Shown in pieces: positions 18,342 to 26,833 of a stretch of 64,000 bases of DNA. The DNA is from Lacimicrobium sp. SS2-24 (GTDB lineage: Bacteria > Pseudomonadota > Gammaproteobacteria > Enterobacterales > Alteromonadaceae). Below the pieces are notes generated by a model that did not search any database, had not been told where the DNA came from, and saw nothing but the letters and a program-made list of their open reading frames with translations. Made by a program: the position numbers and the translations under genes. The stretch's first letter is position 1. Each line of letters opens with the position of its first letter. Where the stretch lies: positions 168,139 through 232,138 of the forward strand of contig NZ_NIWW01000007.1 in assembly GCF_002201535.1 (NCBI RefSeq). Direction: 5' to 3'.

Positions 18342-19487
18342 ATGATATCTACACCTAAATTGGCGGTTCCGCGTTTAATTTTGTGGTTGGCACTATTATT
18401 AGGGTTGAGTACTTCAGTCTTTGCCGAAAGCGCTGCTCAACCAGGTACGCCTACGTTTCATCGAACTGGGGCTGAACCCATGTTTGATTTTGGTGGTGTC
18501 CAAGCGGATATGCAAAGTCAACCAACACGTGTGTTAGTGTTGGGAACTGAACATCTTAACCAAATGGAGGAAGGGAGTTTTGAGGCTAGCCATCTTTCTG
18601 ACGTACTAGATCGTCTGGAACGATTTGAACCTCATTTTATTGCGATTGAAGCTATCAATGGAAGGACATGTGACGAAATTCAGCGTTATGCGTCGTTATA
18701 TCCAGACGTCCAAAACTACTGTTCAGACACGAGCGAAGCACTGGAAGCCCTGGGCATGACGCGTCCAGAAGCTGCTGCGGCGGTTGAACATACTCTGGAT
18801 AAATGGCCAAGTGAGCCCACAGCATCAGACCGTCGTCACTTAGCGATGTTGCTTTTTGCGGCAGGAGAGACTTGGTCAGCGGTTTTGCAATGGTCAAAGC
18901 TAGAAGAATCAGAAAGGATAGCCAGGGATGGAGTTTCAGAAACAGTAGCTGCTCATCTAAGTCGTGGGCTGAATTCGAAGAATGAGAACAACCTTATTGG
19001 TATCGAAATAGCTCGTCGTCTTGGTCTCGAAACACTGATTCTTATGGACGATCATTCTGCAGATTACATTTATCTTAAATCACCAGATTCGCTCCTCAAA
19101 ACGGTACAATCTGTTTGGAAAACAGAACATCCAAATCAGGAAAAAGTTAAATCAGAATTGGAACAAATGTTAGGTTCACCCAAGCAAATGCTAAAAAGGT
19201 ATATTTACCTCAATTCGAAAGATTACCAGCGCTATGCAATCGAGAACGACTTTGGTTTAGCCACATCATTTCCCGATGATGATGGTGTTGCTAGACAATA
19301 CGTCGCATGGTGGCAAGTTAGGGGGTTAAGGATGGTAGCTAATGTCCTTGAGGGAAGCGCAAACTATCCGGGAGCCAGGGTATTGGTAATAGTAGGTGCC
19401 ACCCACAAGTCCTATTTTGATTCGTATTTAGATCAAATGCATGATGTTGAGCTTGTGAGTGTAAAAAAGGTACTTCGAGATGAGTAG
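18342..19487 (+). CDS. Exported DUF5694 domain protein
   Basis: The 381 residues start with a signal peptide (about 1-29, ending SVFA/ESA). The mature part begins with TRVLVLGTEHLNQ, then FIAIEAINGRTCDE, and ends with VLVIVGATHKSYFDSYL. This GTEH...GATHK plan is that of DUF5694 and recalls the TraB/ChaN-like fold, where His and Glu bind a metal; the function is unknown. The ATG at 18342 has an AGAGA site; a TTG at 18336 is possible. AT-rich codons and flanking repeats suggest recent transfer. Confidence 0.75.
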   Translation: MISTPKLAVPRLILWLALLLGLSTSVFAESAAQPGTPTFHRTGAEPMFDFGGVQADMQSQPTRVLVLGTEHLNQMEEGSFEASHLSDVLDRLERFEPHFIAIEAINGRTCDEIQRYASLYPDVQNYCSDTSEALEALGMTRPEAAAAVEHTLDKWPSEPTASDRRHLAMLLFAAGETWSAVLQWSKLEESERIARDGVSETVAAHLSRGLNSKNENNLIGIEIARRLGLETLILMDDHSADYIYLKSPDSLLKTVQSVWKTEHPNQEKVKSELEQMLGSPKQMLKRYIYLNSKDYQRYAIENDFGLATSFPDDDGVARQYVAWWQVRGLRMVANVLEGSANYPGARVLVIVGATHKSYFDSYLDQMHDVELVSVKKVLRDE

Positions 19488-19567
19488 TTGATGATACTTT
19501 AATCTTTTTGATGAGTTCGTTTAGTGACCCCTAACACAATTGAGAGGGCGAAATGCTGATGTGTTTG

Positions 19568-19670
19568 CGCCCATCGCGATGATTGCTTTTCACAGCATGC
19601 TCATCAACGCTTGTATCAGCAATATAGCGGCAAAAAGACCGAATACACCTCCAATCAACAATAGATGGCA
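19568..19670 (+). repeat. 103-bp direct repeat, right copy
   Basis: Second copy of 18047-18149. It encodes the same C-terminal peptide of the P-loop kinase but has no gene body in front. A short upstream match (ATGCTGAT at 19553, compare 18021) may be a further trace of the kinase gene. The rest of the gap 19671-19843 shows no gene. Confidence 0.95.
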
Positions 19671-19843
19671 ATCTGAATGAATTGGCCGCTCAATACCTTG
19701 TTAATTAGGGGGTTGTTGCGTTTATTTACACTTTTCGCGCCCTTTCTGATGGCCAGATATCGGCCCGGGCGATAGGATAATGTAAACATATTGTTAAGCT
19801 GACAATGTTGTACCCCTGTTTTTCATTTGAATCAGGACGGCCT

Positions 19844-20041
19844 ATGAAGAATAAAAAGCCTGTTTTTGCCATCATTCCAGCCATTGGTGTTACCACCTTT
19901 ATGTTGAGCTTCTGGCTGTTACAGTCAGAGCAGGAAAATCTGGTAATGGGGCTCAGCCCGGCTGCTGTAGCGGGCATTATTGTTGGATTCGGCATCGGCA
20001 CTATGTTGATGTTGCTAAGAAAAAGTCGCAGGGGACTCTAA
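19844..20041 (+). CDS. Small hypothetical membrane protein
   Basis: A 65-residue protein with two membrane segments (about 7-24 and 33-53) and a basic end RKSRRGL. The ATG at 19844 has AGGA six bases upstream. Family not recognised. Confidence 0.6.
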   Translation: MKNKKPVFAIIPAIGVTTFMLSFWLLQSEQENLVMGLSPAAVAGIIVGFGIGTMLMLLRKSRRGL

Positions 20042-20085
20042 CGCTTAGAAGATCGCAGTACTCATTTTTATTAAAAAGGACCACC

Positions 20086-20424
20086 ATGAACGACCTGTTT
20101 CTCGGCATTCACAGCCATGTTGTTTGTATTAACAAGTCAGATGGCAATGAGGTTTGGCGCGTCAAGTTAAAGCGGGCCAACCTGACTAACGTGTGTTATG
20201 AAGATAACCATGTCTATGCGTATGCGGGCGGCCACCTGTTTTGTCTGAGTGCAAAGGATGGCACCATCCTCTGGGAAAACCCCTTAAAAGGTCTGGGTTA
20301 TAGCACCTGCATTATTGCCAATGCGCATCAGTCGAGCTCGGTGGTCAGTAGTCAGGTTGCAGCGCAACAAGCGGTCGCCGTGTCTGGGGCAACAACGGCA
20401 TCGGCTGGTGATGCTTGGGATTAG
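20086..20424 (+). CDS. Short PQQ-like beta-propeller repeat protein
   Basis: The 112 residues contain two blade-like units, VVCINKSDGNEVWRVKL and LFCLSAKDGTILWENPL, each with the Ala/Ser-x-Asp-Gly-x-x-x-Trp pattern of PQQ-type propeller blades. A full propeller needs six to eight blades, so this is a fragment or must assemble as an oligomer. The C-terminal part is Ser/Ala/Val-rich without structure. There is no signal peptide. An AAAGGA site precedes the ATG. The 158 bases to the next gene hold nothing clear. Confidence 0.6.
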   Translation: MNDLFLGIHSHVVCINKSDGNEVWRVKLKRANLTNVCYEDNHVYAYAGGHLFCLSAKDGTILWENPLKGLGYSTCIIANAHQSSSVVSSQVAAQQAVAVSGATTASAGDAWD

Positions 20425-20582
20425 AGCAGATTACGATTACGGTCGTATCTTTGGTTGCCGATTTAACAGTCGCACCACAATCACCCTGAAAGTTGCAGCC
20501 TTTATCGCCAAACCGTTTTAAGCTCAGATAACACCAACCGTTTTGCTCCGCCAGTCAAGCAGAGCAATAAAGAGAAAATGCG

Positions 20583-21308
20583 ATGAAAATGAGACAAATA
20601 TTGCTTGGACTGGGTTCCGCCTGGAAAGATTTGCTGCTGCTCATTGTGGGCATCTATCTGGCCTTATGGTTGGAGGGTAAGGTACAGGATTGGCAGGAAG
20701 AAAAGCGCCAGAAAGATTATCTTTACCGACTCAGCATCGACCTGAGTAATGATGTAAAGCAACTGGAGGGCGTGCAGCGACGGTTGGATAAAAAGGTTAA
20801 GGCTTTGAAGGAGGGGTTAACCACCATCAGCGCTGATTCTTTTTCTGTGAGCAAAATTGAAGATGAAGAGCTGGTGCTGAAAACAGCGGGGCAGGTGAAC
20901 AATTACCACTTTTTTACGCCGCTGGATTTTACCTTTGTCTCCATGCGCGAAAGCGGCGATTTTAAGCTGATCGCGGATGAAAAAGTTCAGAATATGTTGT
21001 TGTCTACCTATGATAACTACAAGCTGCTTCAGTTACTTCAGGATAACTATATTCAGGGGCTGGATGACCACTTTATTCCGCTATGGCTCGAGAGTGTGGA
21101 TATGTTGAGAAGCAAAGTAGTCAATAAAGACGTTATTGAGTCCCCGCTCTTCTCTAACATGATTTTATTCGCCCTGAATGAAACCAGTAATCGCCAGAGT
21201 TTTATCAACCAACTGCTGCCTGAGATAAAATCCACGGCTGAGGCGCTGAAAGCCCTCAGTGGCAAAGCGCATTCGGTAGAAACTGAGAACGAGAGTGGTT
21301 CACGATGA
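20583..21308 (+). CDS. Membrane-anchored protein, DUF6090-like
   Basis: The 241 residues have one N-terminal membrane segment (LLLLIVGIYLALWLEG, about 17-32) followed by a Trp-containing amphipathic stretch and a long, mostly helical domain. The layout of a short Gly-Ile-x-Leu-Ala-Leu membrane helix with WxEEK just after it resembles DUF6090 proteins, but this link is only by eye. It ends 10 bases before the agmatine-deiminase-like gene and probably shares its transcript. Confidence 0.6.
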   Translation: MKMRQILLGLGSAWKDLLLLIVGIYLALWLEGKVQDWQEEKRQKDYLYRLSIDLSNDVKQLEGVQRRLDKKVKALKEGLTTISADSFSVSKIEDEELVLKTAGQVNNYHFFTPLDFTFVSMRESGDFKLIADEKVQNMLLSTYDNYKLLQLLQDNYIQGLDDHFIPLWLESVDMLRSKVVNKDVIESPLFSNMILFALNETSNRQSFINQLLPEIKSTAEALKALSGKAHSVETENESGSR

Positions 21309-21318
21309 AAGTAAGCCA

Positions 21319-22428
21319 ATGAGCATGCTATCCCGGCGGGGCTTTATTAAATCTATGGCCGCTATTTCAGCAAGCAGTCTGATATCAGCGAATCTCATGG
21401 CAAGCTCCAGGGCTAATCGTCATGCACCTTATGTCATGCCCGATGAAAGTGAGCCCCACCGCCGCACCTGGATGGCATTTGGAGCCAGCCGTGGTATCTG
21501 GGGTAGCAAGTTATTGCCCGCAGTGCGAGAAAACCTTGTCGATATCGCTTTGACTATCGCCAATTATGAGCCGGTTTCGATGCTTGTCAGAGAAAGTGAA
21601 CTCAGTTTGGCTAACAAGCTGATGGGTAATGATGTAGAGCTGCTCCCCTGTCCCCTGGATGACTTGTGGATGCGTGATACCGGGCCCGTTTTTGTAAAAA
21701 CACCTGATTCACAAAAAGGTGCTATAGATTTCAACTTCAATGGCTGGGGAGGTAAACAGACACACCGTCGGGATTCGGCAGTGGCGGCCTTTGTCGCTGA
21801 ACAGGCTCAGGTGCCTGTCATAACCACCGATCTGGTACTGGAAGGAGGTGGTATTGAAGTAGACGGTCATGGCACCGCCATTATCACCGAAAGTTGCGTG
21901 CTCAATGCCAATCGCAATCCGGGCCTGAGTAAAACCGAGTGTGAACTTGAGCTAAAACGCCTGCTGGGATTGGAAAAAATCATCTGGCTGCCGGGCATAA
22001 AAGGTAAAGATATTACCGATGGGCACACAGACTTTTACGCCCGTTTTGCATCACCCGGCGTGGTGCTTGCGGCTTATGATAGCGATCCCTATTCGTTCGA
22101 TCATGCTGTAACCAAGCGGCATCTCGAGATTTTGCGTGATGCAACCGATGCAATGGGCAACAGGCTGAAAGTGGCGGTACTGGAAGCCCCAACCCGTATC
22201 AGGGACCGGTTTGCCCATGATGATTTTGCCGCAGGCTATATTAATTTTTATCTCTGCAACGGCGCCGTTATCGCACCTGAGTTTGGCGATCCTCAAGCCG
22301 ATGGCGCGTGCAGGGAGAAGCTTGCCGATGCCTTTCCTGATCGTGACATCATCCAGCTCAATATCGATGCGCTGGCGGCCGGTGGAGGTGGCATTCACTG
22401 TACCACACAACAAGAACCCAAATTTTGA
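21319..22428 (+). CDS. Agmatine deiminase family protein with Tat signal
   Basis: This 369-residue enzyme of the guanidino-modifying superfamily would hydrolyse agmatine to N-carbamoylputrescine and ammonia, or act on a related guanidino compound. Family motifs are LDDLWMRDTGPVFV, DFNFNGWGGK, LEGGGIEVDGHG, ITDGHTDFYARF and the catalytic Cys in GGGGIHCTTQQEP near the end. The N-terminus carries a twin-arginine signal (SRRGFIKSMA), so it is probably exported folded to the periplasm, unlike cytoplasmic AguA. ATG 21319 is preferred; a GTG at 21295 would overlap the upstream gene. Confidence 0.88.
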   Translation: MSMLSRRGFIKSMAAISASSLISANLMASSRANRHAPYVMPDESEPHRRTWMAFGASRGIWGSKLLPAVRENLVDIALTIANYEPVSMLVRESELSLANKLMGNDVELLPCPLDDLWMRDTGPVFVKTPDSQKGAIDFNFNGWGGKQTHRRDSAVAAFVAEQAQVPVITTDLVLEGGGIEVDGHGTAIITESCVLNANRNPGLSKTECELELKRLLGLEKIIWLPGIKGKDITDGHTDFYARFASPGVVLAAYDSDPYSFDHAVTKRHLEILRDATDAMGNRLKVAVLEAPTRIRDRFAHDDFAAGYINFYLCNGAVIAPEFGDPQADGACREKLADAFPDRDIIQLNIDALAAGGGGIHCTTQQEPKF

Positions 22429-22665
22429 TAGTGCATATTTCAGAATTAAAGACAGGGCTCATTTACCCCACACCCATCAATATTATTCCACGGTAAGACT
22501 CAAGCACTGACATTTCATCACGTAGTCTATGTTGCCGGGGTATGCATACGTCGCCAATCAATAGCAGCTTGAGGGACTATGTTTATTCCTGATATTTCTG
22601 GCGAAGAAGTCAAAATCTTTCATGCGCTTCATCAATGGCTTTTTGTAACTGGGCCGGGCTTACAC

Positions 22666-22866
22666 TTAACCTGGAATCAGCCACTTAACAAAAATAATCA
22701 GACTTATCACAAACACTGCGACAAAAATGACACCGACGATCAGGAAGGGGACAATGGATTGGTGAGAGGAAAAGTCCGCCTGGCGTTTTTTCTCACTCTG
22801 CACACCAAACATGCTGGCGGCAACACTCTTTACCACTTCCCACCAGGATAATCTGGATTCAGTCAT
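22666..22866 (-). CDS. DUF2970 family small membrane protein
   Basis: A 66-residue protein with the family pattern WWEVVKSVAASMFGVQSEKKRQ(A)DF followed by one C-terminal membrane helix. The function is unknown; such proteins are common in Alteromonadales and related orders. Its ATG overlaps the stop of the upstream minus-strand gene by one base (TGATG), so the two are translationally coupled. The plus-strand frame across it is a shadow. Confidence 0.8.
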   Translation of the reverse strand: MTESRLSWWEVVKSVAASMFGVQSEKKRQADFSSHQSIVPFLIVGVIFVAVFVISLIIFVKWLIPG

Positions 22867-23168
22867 CAGTTTGAAGAGAGTTGGTCGGTGCTAGTGTCTG
22901 AATTTCTGGAAAGGAGTTCCAGTAAGTCGAGGAAATGGAACTGCATGCCCTGACCTTTTCCTGATAGCCAGGAAGACCAGCTTACGTCCTGTTTATTTCC
23001 CATGGCACAACGGTTCTGAGGATGGCTGACCGGCAACCGGGTATCCACCGTTGCCTGACTGTTCGCACAGTCAATGCCAAGTTGGTCTTTATGAGAATAC
23101 CCTGACCAACCTATTGCCAGAGAAAGGGCCAGGGCTACCCCTGATATCGTCCTGATTTTACCCGTCAT
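22866..23168 (-). CDS. Hypothetical exported protein upstream of DUF2970
   Basis: A 100-residue protein with a hydrophobic N-terminal segment (about 7-23) likely to be a signal peptide or anchor, then a polar region with two Cys (IDCANS, NRCAMG). No known domain is recognised. The coupling to the DUF2970 gene (TGATG) is the main support for its being real. Confidence 0.5.
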   Translation of the reverse strand: MTGKIRTISGVALALSLAIGWSGYSHKDQLGIDCANSQATVDTRLPVSHPQNRCAMGNKQDVSWSSWLSGKGQGMQFHFLDLLELLSRNSDTSTDQLSSN

Positions 23169-23306
23169 GTGAACACCACGTTATTTAGAGCCTGAGGGTA
23201 TTATACGCCAGATTAATAATTGAACAACGGGGGTGAACGGTAAAAACCTGTGCTTGGTCGCAACTTATTTGTGGTGAGTGCGTCATTGGAGCGAATGGGA
23301 TACGAA

Positions 23307-23334
23307 TCGGGCCATCGAAAATTGGATGACCCGA
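23307..23334 (-). terminator. Possible terminator after the TorF porin gene
   Basis: TCGGGCCATC and GATGACCCGA form a 10-base stem with one mismatch and an 8-base loop, 34 bases past the porin stop on the minus strand. No T run follows. Confidence 0.4.
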
Positions 23335-23367
23335 TCACCTTACAGTAGTGCTGTTGTATCTTCGTGC

Positions 23368-24045
23368 TTAGAAAGAAGTTCCCCAGCTGACAACAAATTT
23401 CGTATCGTCATCACCGGATTCTTCCTGAGCTTTAGAGATGCTGAAGGTGAAATCGCCTTTACTCAGATCGGCCTGAATATGGCTGTAGTCCCATTCACCC
23501 CATACTGATTCATCAATATCAAAGTCATAGTAGCCATAAGTCAGGCCCAGGGAATACTCGTCAGCGAGATCGAAGCCATAACTGATACTGTAATAGAGAT
23601 CGCCCTGGCCGAATGGCGCATCATCATCGGCGTCAGAATTCAGGGTGTAGGCAACACCAAACCCAAATGCACCATAGCTGCCATTGAAGTAGGCTTCACC
23701 AAAGTTGGAGTCATCAAACTCTTCTTCAGGGTAGGCATAGTAGACATAACCGACGTCATAACCCAGATCACCGGCTTCACCACTGTAGCCAACATACCAG
23801 TCTGTTTCTGCGCCATTACCATTTCCCCAGTCAATAGAGCCAATCCAGGTGCCGGCATAGAAACCACTTTCATGCTCGTAATCCAGACCACCTGATACTG
23901 ATGGACCATCTGCGCTCTGAGTTACTCCTCGCCACAAGTAATTGCTGGTTACACCAATATTTGCGCTGATCTCGGCAAGGCTGGCCTGACTGTAAAATAC
24001 GCTGCCCACGGCGGCCGCTATGAGTGCTTTGTGCATTTGTCTCAT
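23368..24045 (-). CDS. TorF family putative outer-membrane porin
   Basis: A 225-residue outer-membrane beta-barrel protein with a signal peptide (cut after SQASLA) and the family's opening motif NIGVTSNYLWRGVTQS. Alternating aromatic strands follow, rich in Asp and Tyr (YVGYSGEAGDLGYDVGYVYY), and the chain ends in Phe as outer-membrane barrels do. The substrate is unknown. The ATG at 24045 has AGGAG seven bases before it; longer frames upstream lack a ribosome site. Confidence 0.88.
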   Translation of the reverse strand: MRQMHKALIAAAVGSVFYSQASLAEISANIGVTSNYLWRGVTQSADGPSVSGGLDYEHESGFYAGTWIGSIDWGNGNGAETDWYVGYSGEAGDLGYDVGYVYYAYPEEEFDDSNFGEAYFNGSYGAFGFGVAYTLNSDADDDAPFGQGDLYYSISYGFDLADEYSLGLTYGYYDFDIDESVWGEWDYSHIQADLSKGDFTFSISKAQEESGDDDTKFVVSWGTSF

Positions 24046-24334
24046 GTGTGTCTCCTGATAATTGTAATGTGCAAAGGGGGTAGAGCAAAGTTGGTGCCGC
24101 CTTGCCAATTTTCTGAGGTGAAACCAGGGTGCTCATGTAACAACATGATTTATATGACTAAAAAATAAATTTTTTGGAGGTAAACGGTGTTTGTTCGATA
24201 GCAATCTGAGCGGGGTTTCAGTGTGATTGCACCACCGTGGAGCGTAAGGGAGAGTTTTGGTGCAGGGGCGAGCCTTTTCTGTGACCGGTAAATTGGGTAG
24301 AGTAACAGCCCATTGTCAACTGATTAGAGACGTC

Positions 24335-25003
24335 ATGCAGTCCCATCTTATTGCCCCTTCCATTTTGTCCGCTGACTTTGCCCGTTTGGGCGAAGAGGTG
24401 AATGCGGTACTCAACGCCGGCGCTGATATTATTCACTTCGATGTGATGGATAATCACTATGTCCCTAATCTGACCTTCGGGCCAATGATATGCAGTGCGC
24501 TGAGGAAATATGGTGTCACCGCAGAGATAGATGTGCACCTGATGGTAAAGCCCGTTGACAGCATGATTGAAAGATTTGCCGAGGCCGGTGCCAGCATGAT
24601 CAGCTTTCATCCGGAAGCCTCGGAGCATGTTGACCGCAGTATTCAATTGATTAAACAGGCTGGCTGTCAGGCAGGCCTCGCGCTTAATCCGGCTACACCG
24701 CTGCACTATCTGGATTATGTGATGGATAAACTGGATTACGTGTTGTTGATGTCGGTAAATCCGGGCTTTGGGGGGCAGAGCTTTATTCCTTCGAGTCTGG
24801 AAAAAATTGCTGAGGTGAAAAAGCGAATTGTTGCCAACGGCAGAAATATCCGTATCGAAATTGACGGGGGCGTAAAAGTCGATAATATTCGCGCCATCGC
24901 CGAAGCTGGCGCCGATATTTTTGTGGCTGGCTCAGCCATTTTTAACCAACCGAATTATGCTGACGTCATAGCCAGTATGCGTGAACAACTGGCCGGTGTC
25001 TGA
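24335..25003 (+). CDS. rpe: Ribulose-phosphate 3-epimerase
   Basis: This enzyme interconverts ribulose 5-phosphate and xylulose 5-phosphate in the pentose phosphate pathway. The 222-residue TIM barrel shows [16 protein letters not shown], the metal ligands in [12 protein letters not shown] and HLMV, and the phosphate loop at GGVKVDN and VAGSAIF. ATG 24335 matches the family N-terminus. It lies 32 bases before trpS; the gph gene normally between them in enterobacteria is missing. Confidence 0.96.
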   Translation: MQSHLIAPSILSADFARLGEEVNAVLNAGADIIHFDVMDNHYVPNLTFGPMICSALRKYGVTAEIDVHLMVKPVDSMIERFAEAGASMISFHPEASEHVDRSIQLIKQAGCQAGLALNPATPLHYLDYVMDKLDYVLLMSVNPGFGGQSFIPSSLEKIAEVKKRIVANGRNIRIEIDGGVKVDNIRAIAEAGADIFVAGSAIFNQPNYADVIASMREQLAGV

Positions 25004-25035
25004 ACCCTATAATATATGCAAAGGATCATCTGAAC

Positions 25036-26040
25036 ATGAGTAAACCCATTGTACTGAGCGGCTGCCAGCCATCTGGACAACTGACTATCGGCAATTACAT
25101 GGGGGCGCTAAAGCAATGGGTGGCCATGCAGCAGGACTACGATTGTCTTTATATGCTGGTGGATTTACATGCCATTACGGTGCGTCAGGACGCCAAAGCT
25201 TTGCATGATGCGACACTGGATGGACTGGCCCTGTACCTCGCCTGCGGGATTGATCCTCAGCAGAGCACCTTGTTTATTCAGTCTCAGGTTCCTGAACATG
25301 CGCAGCTTGCCTGGGTGTTGAATTGTTATACCCAGATGGGTGAGCTTAACCGTATGACTCAGTTTAAGGATAAGTCTGCGCGCAATGTGAATAATATTAA
25401 TGCGGGTCTCTATACCTATCCTATTCTGATGGCTGCCGATATCTTGCTCTACCAGGCGGATCAGGTACCAGTGGGAGATGATCAGAAACAACATCTGGAA
25501 TTGGCCCGGGATGTGGCCACCCGCTTTAACAACCTTTATGGCGCAACCTTTCAGGTCCCCGAACCCTATATTCCTGAATTTGGTGCGCGTATTATGAGTC
25601 TTCAGGATCCCAGCAAGAAAATGTCCAAGTCTGACGACAACCCCAATAATTTTGTCGGGCTACTGGAAGAACCAAAAAAAATCAGCAAAAAAATCAAGAA
25701 AGCCGTCACGGACTCTGATGAGCAGGCTCGCATCTATTTCGACCCTCAGGAGAAGGCGGGTGTCTCTAACCTGTTAACGCTTCTGAGCGGCGCAACCGGA
25801 AAATCCATTGCTGAGTTGGTGCCTGATTACGAAGGTAAGATGTATGGCCATCTGAAAACCGATGTGGCAGATGCCGTGGTAGCGTTGCTGGAGCCGATTC
25901 AGGAGCGTTTTCGTGCGTTGCGCAACGATCGCCATGAGCTGGATCGTATCATGCGAGAAGGTGCCGAGAAAGCCAGCGCGCGAGCCGAAGTGACGTTGAA
26001 AAAAGTCTATGAGGCCGTGGGCTTTATTCCGCGACCCTGA
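25036..26040 (+). CDS. trpS: Tryptophanyl-tRNA synthetase
   Basis: A class I synthetase that charges tRNA-Trp. The 334 residues contain the HIGH-type motif in [13 protein letters not shown] and the KMSKS loop in [10 protein letters not shown]. Length and sequence are those of the usual bacterial TrpS. It is closely spaced behind rpe. Confidence 0.97.
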   Translation: MSKPIVLSGCQPSGQLTIGNYMGALKQWVAMQQDYDCLYMLVDLHAITVRQDAKALHDATLDGLALYLACGIDPQQSTLFIQSQVPEHAQLAWVLNCYTQMGELNRMTQFKDKSARNVNNINAGLYTYPILMAADILLYQADQVPVGDDQKQHLELARDVATRFNNLYGATFQVPEPYIPEFGARIMSLQDPSKKMSKSDDNPNNFVGLLEEPKKISKKIKKAVTDSDEQARIYFDPQEKAGVSNLLTLLSGATGKSIAELVPDYEGKMYGHLKTDVADAVVALLEPIQERFRALRNDRHELDRIMREGAEKASARAEVTLKKVYEAVGFIPRP

Positions 26041-26061
26041 GGGGTAAACACCAGTATACTC

Positions 26062-26095
26062 ATGCCTGATTGGTTGTCTGTCTTCCATCAGGCAT
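26062..26095 (+). terminator. Stem-loop between trpS and trpG/pabA
   Basis: ATGCCTGAT and ATCAGGCAT are perfect 9-base arms with a 16-base loop, 21 bases after the trpS stop. A weak T-rich tail follows. It may end the trpS transcript. I saw no Trp-rich leader peptide, so an attenuator is not supported. Confidence 0.45.
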
Positions 26096-26137
26096 AATTC
26101 CTCTCTTGTTTCTGTCCTGTTTATAAGGCGCCTGAGA

Positions 26138-26716
26138 TTGTTGTTGTTGATCGACAATTATGATTCTTTCACACATAACCTTGCCCGCTATTTCAGGGAG
26201 CTTGGGCAAGAAGTGAGTGTCGTACGCAACGATCAGCTGACGCTGCACGACATTGAGCGGCTGGCACCGCAGTATCTGGTTTTCTCTCCCGGGCCCTGCA
26301 CCCCAAATGAAGCAGGTATCACTTTAAGCGCCATTGAACATTTTGCCGGTAAGATTCCCATACTGGGTGTCTGTCTGGGTTATCAGGCTATCGGTCAGGT
26401 GTATGGCGCCACGGTCACCCGGGCCGAGCGGGTCATGCATGGTAAGACATCCATGGTGCATCATCTTGGTAGTAAACTGTTCAGTGATGTCAGCGACCCC
26501 TTTATTGCCACCCGCTATCACTCTTTGATACTGGCAGAGGAGAGTATTCCCGTGGATTTCCTCATCACTGCCTGGACAGAGTCGCAGGGAGCGCGCGAGG
26601 CGGTGATGGCGATAGAACACCGTACTCTGCCTTTGTGCGGTGTACAGTTTCACCCTGAGTCCGTGCTCACGAATGCGGGTCACCAAATCCTCTGCAACTT
26701 CTTGCGCATGGGGTAG
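26138..26716 (+). CDS. pabA: Anthranilate / aminodeoxychorismate synthase glutaminase subunit
   Basis: A class I glutamine amidotransferase of 192 residues that supplies ammonia to chorismate for folate or tryptophan synthesis. The catalytic Cys79 lies in LGVCLGYQ and the His-Glu pair in QFHPES; the FSPGPCTPNEAG oxyanion loop is intact. The frame opens with four TTG codons in a row (26138-26149); LLLIDNYDSF matches the family start, so initiation at one of these TTG codons is likely. With no trp genes near, the folate role (PabA) is more probable than TrpG. Confidence 0.93.
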   Translation: MLLLIDNYDSFTHNLARYFRELGQEVSVVRNDQLTLHDIERLAPQYLVFSPGPCTPNEAGITLSAIEHFAGKIPILGVCLGYQAIGQVYGATVTRAERVMHGKTSMVHHLGSKLFSDVSDPFIATRYHSLILAEESIPVDFLITAWTESQGAREAVMAIEHRTLPLCGVQFHPESVLTNAGHQILCNFLRMG

Positions 26717-26833
26717 TTGCTGTCAGCGTCCTGTCTCCTTGTGACGCTCTCAGTTGCATATAAAAATACTGTCTATGTGCCGGTAGTTCCGGGCAGACTT
26801 GGTACTCCAGAGGGTTACTCTGGTCATGCTGCT

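Larger units (their letters stand above)
18150..19670 (+). mobile_element. 1.5-kb inserted segment carrying a DUF5694 gene
   Basis: One unit of 1521 bp runs from the end of the left repeat to the end of the right repeat. It holds a single gene with AT-richer codon use than its neighbours and no integrase or transposase. Duplication of a gene 3' end on insertion is the pattern of site-specific integration into a gene end, or of recombination with a circular molecule carrying that end. At the right junction TAAC (19532-19535) is followed by a hairpin (GGGCG 19546-19550 with CGCCC 19568-19572) that straddles the repeat border. Confidence 0.6.

Noticed and set aside
20315..20521. Plus-strand frame overlapping the propeller-like gene
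   Set aside because: Out of frame with a recognisable repeat protein, Arg-rich shadow composition and no ribosome site.
22579..22851. Plus-strand open frame of 90 codons
   Set aside because: It is the shadow of the DUF2970 gene on the minus strand, which has clear family signatures.
26041..26137. Trp attenuator between trpS and pabA
   Set aside because: There is a hairpin but no leader peptide with Trp codons and no alternative pairing that I could see.
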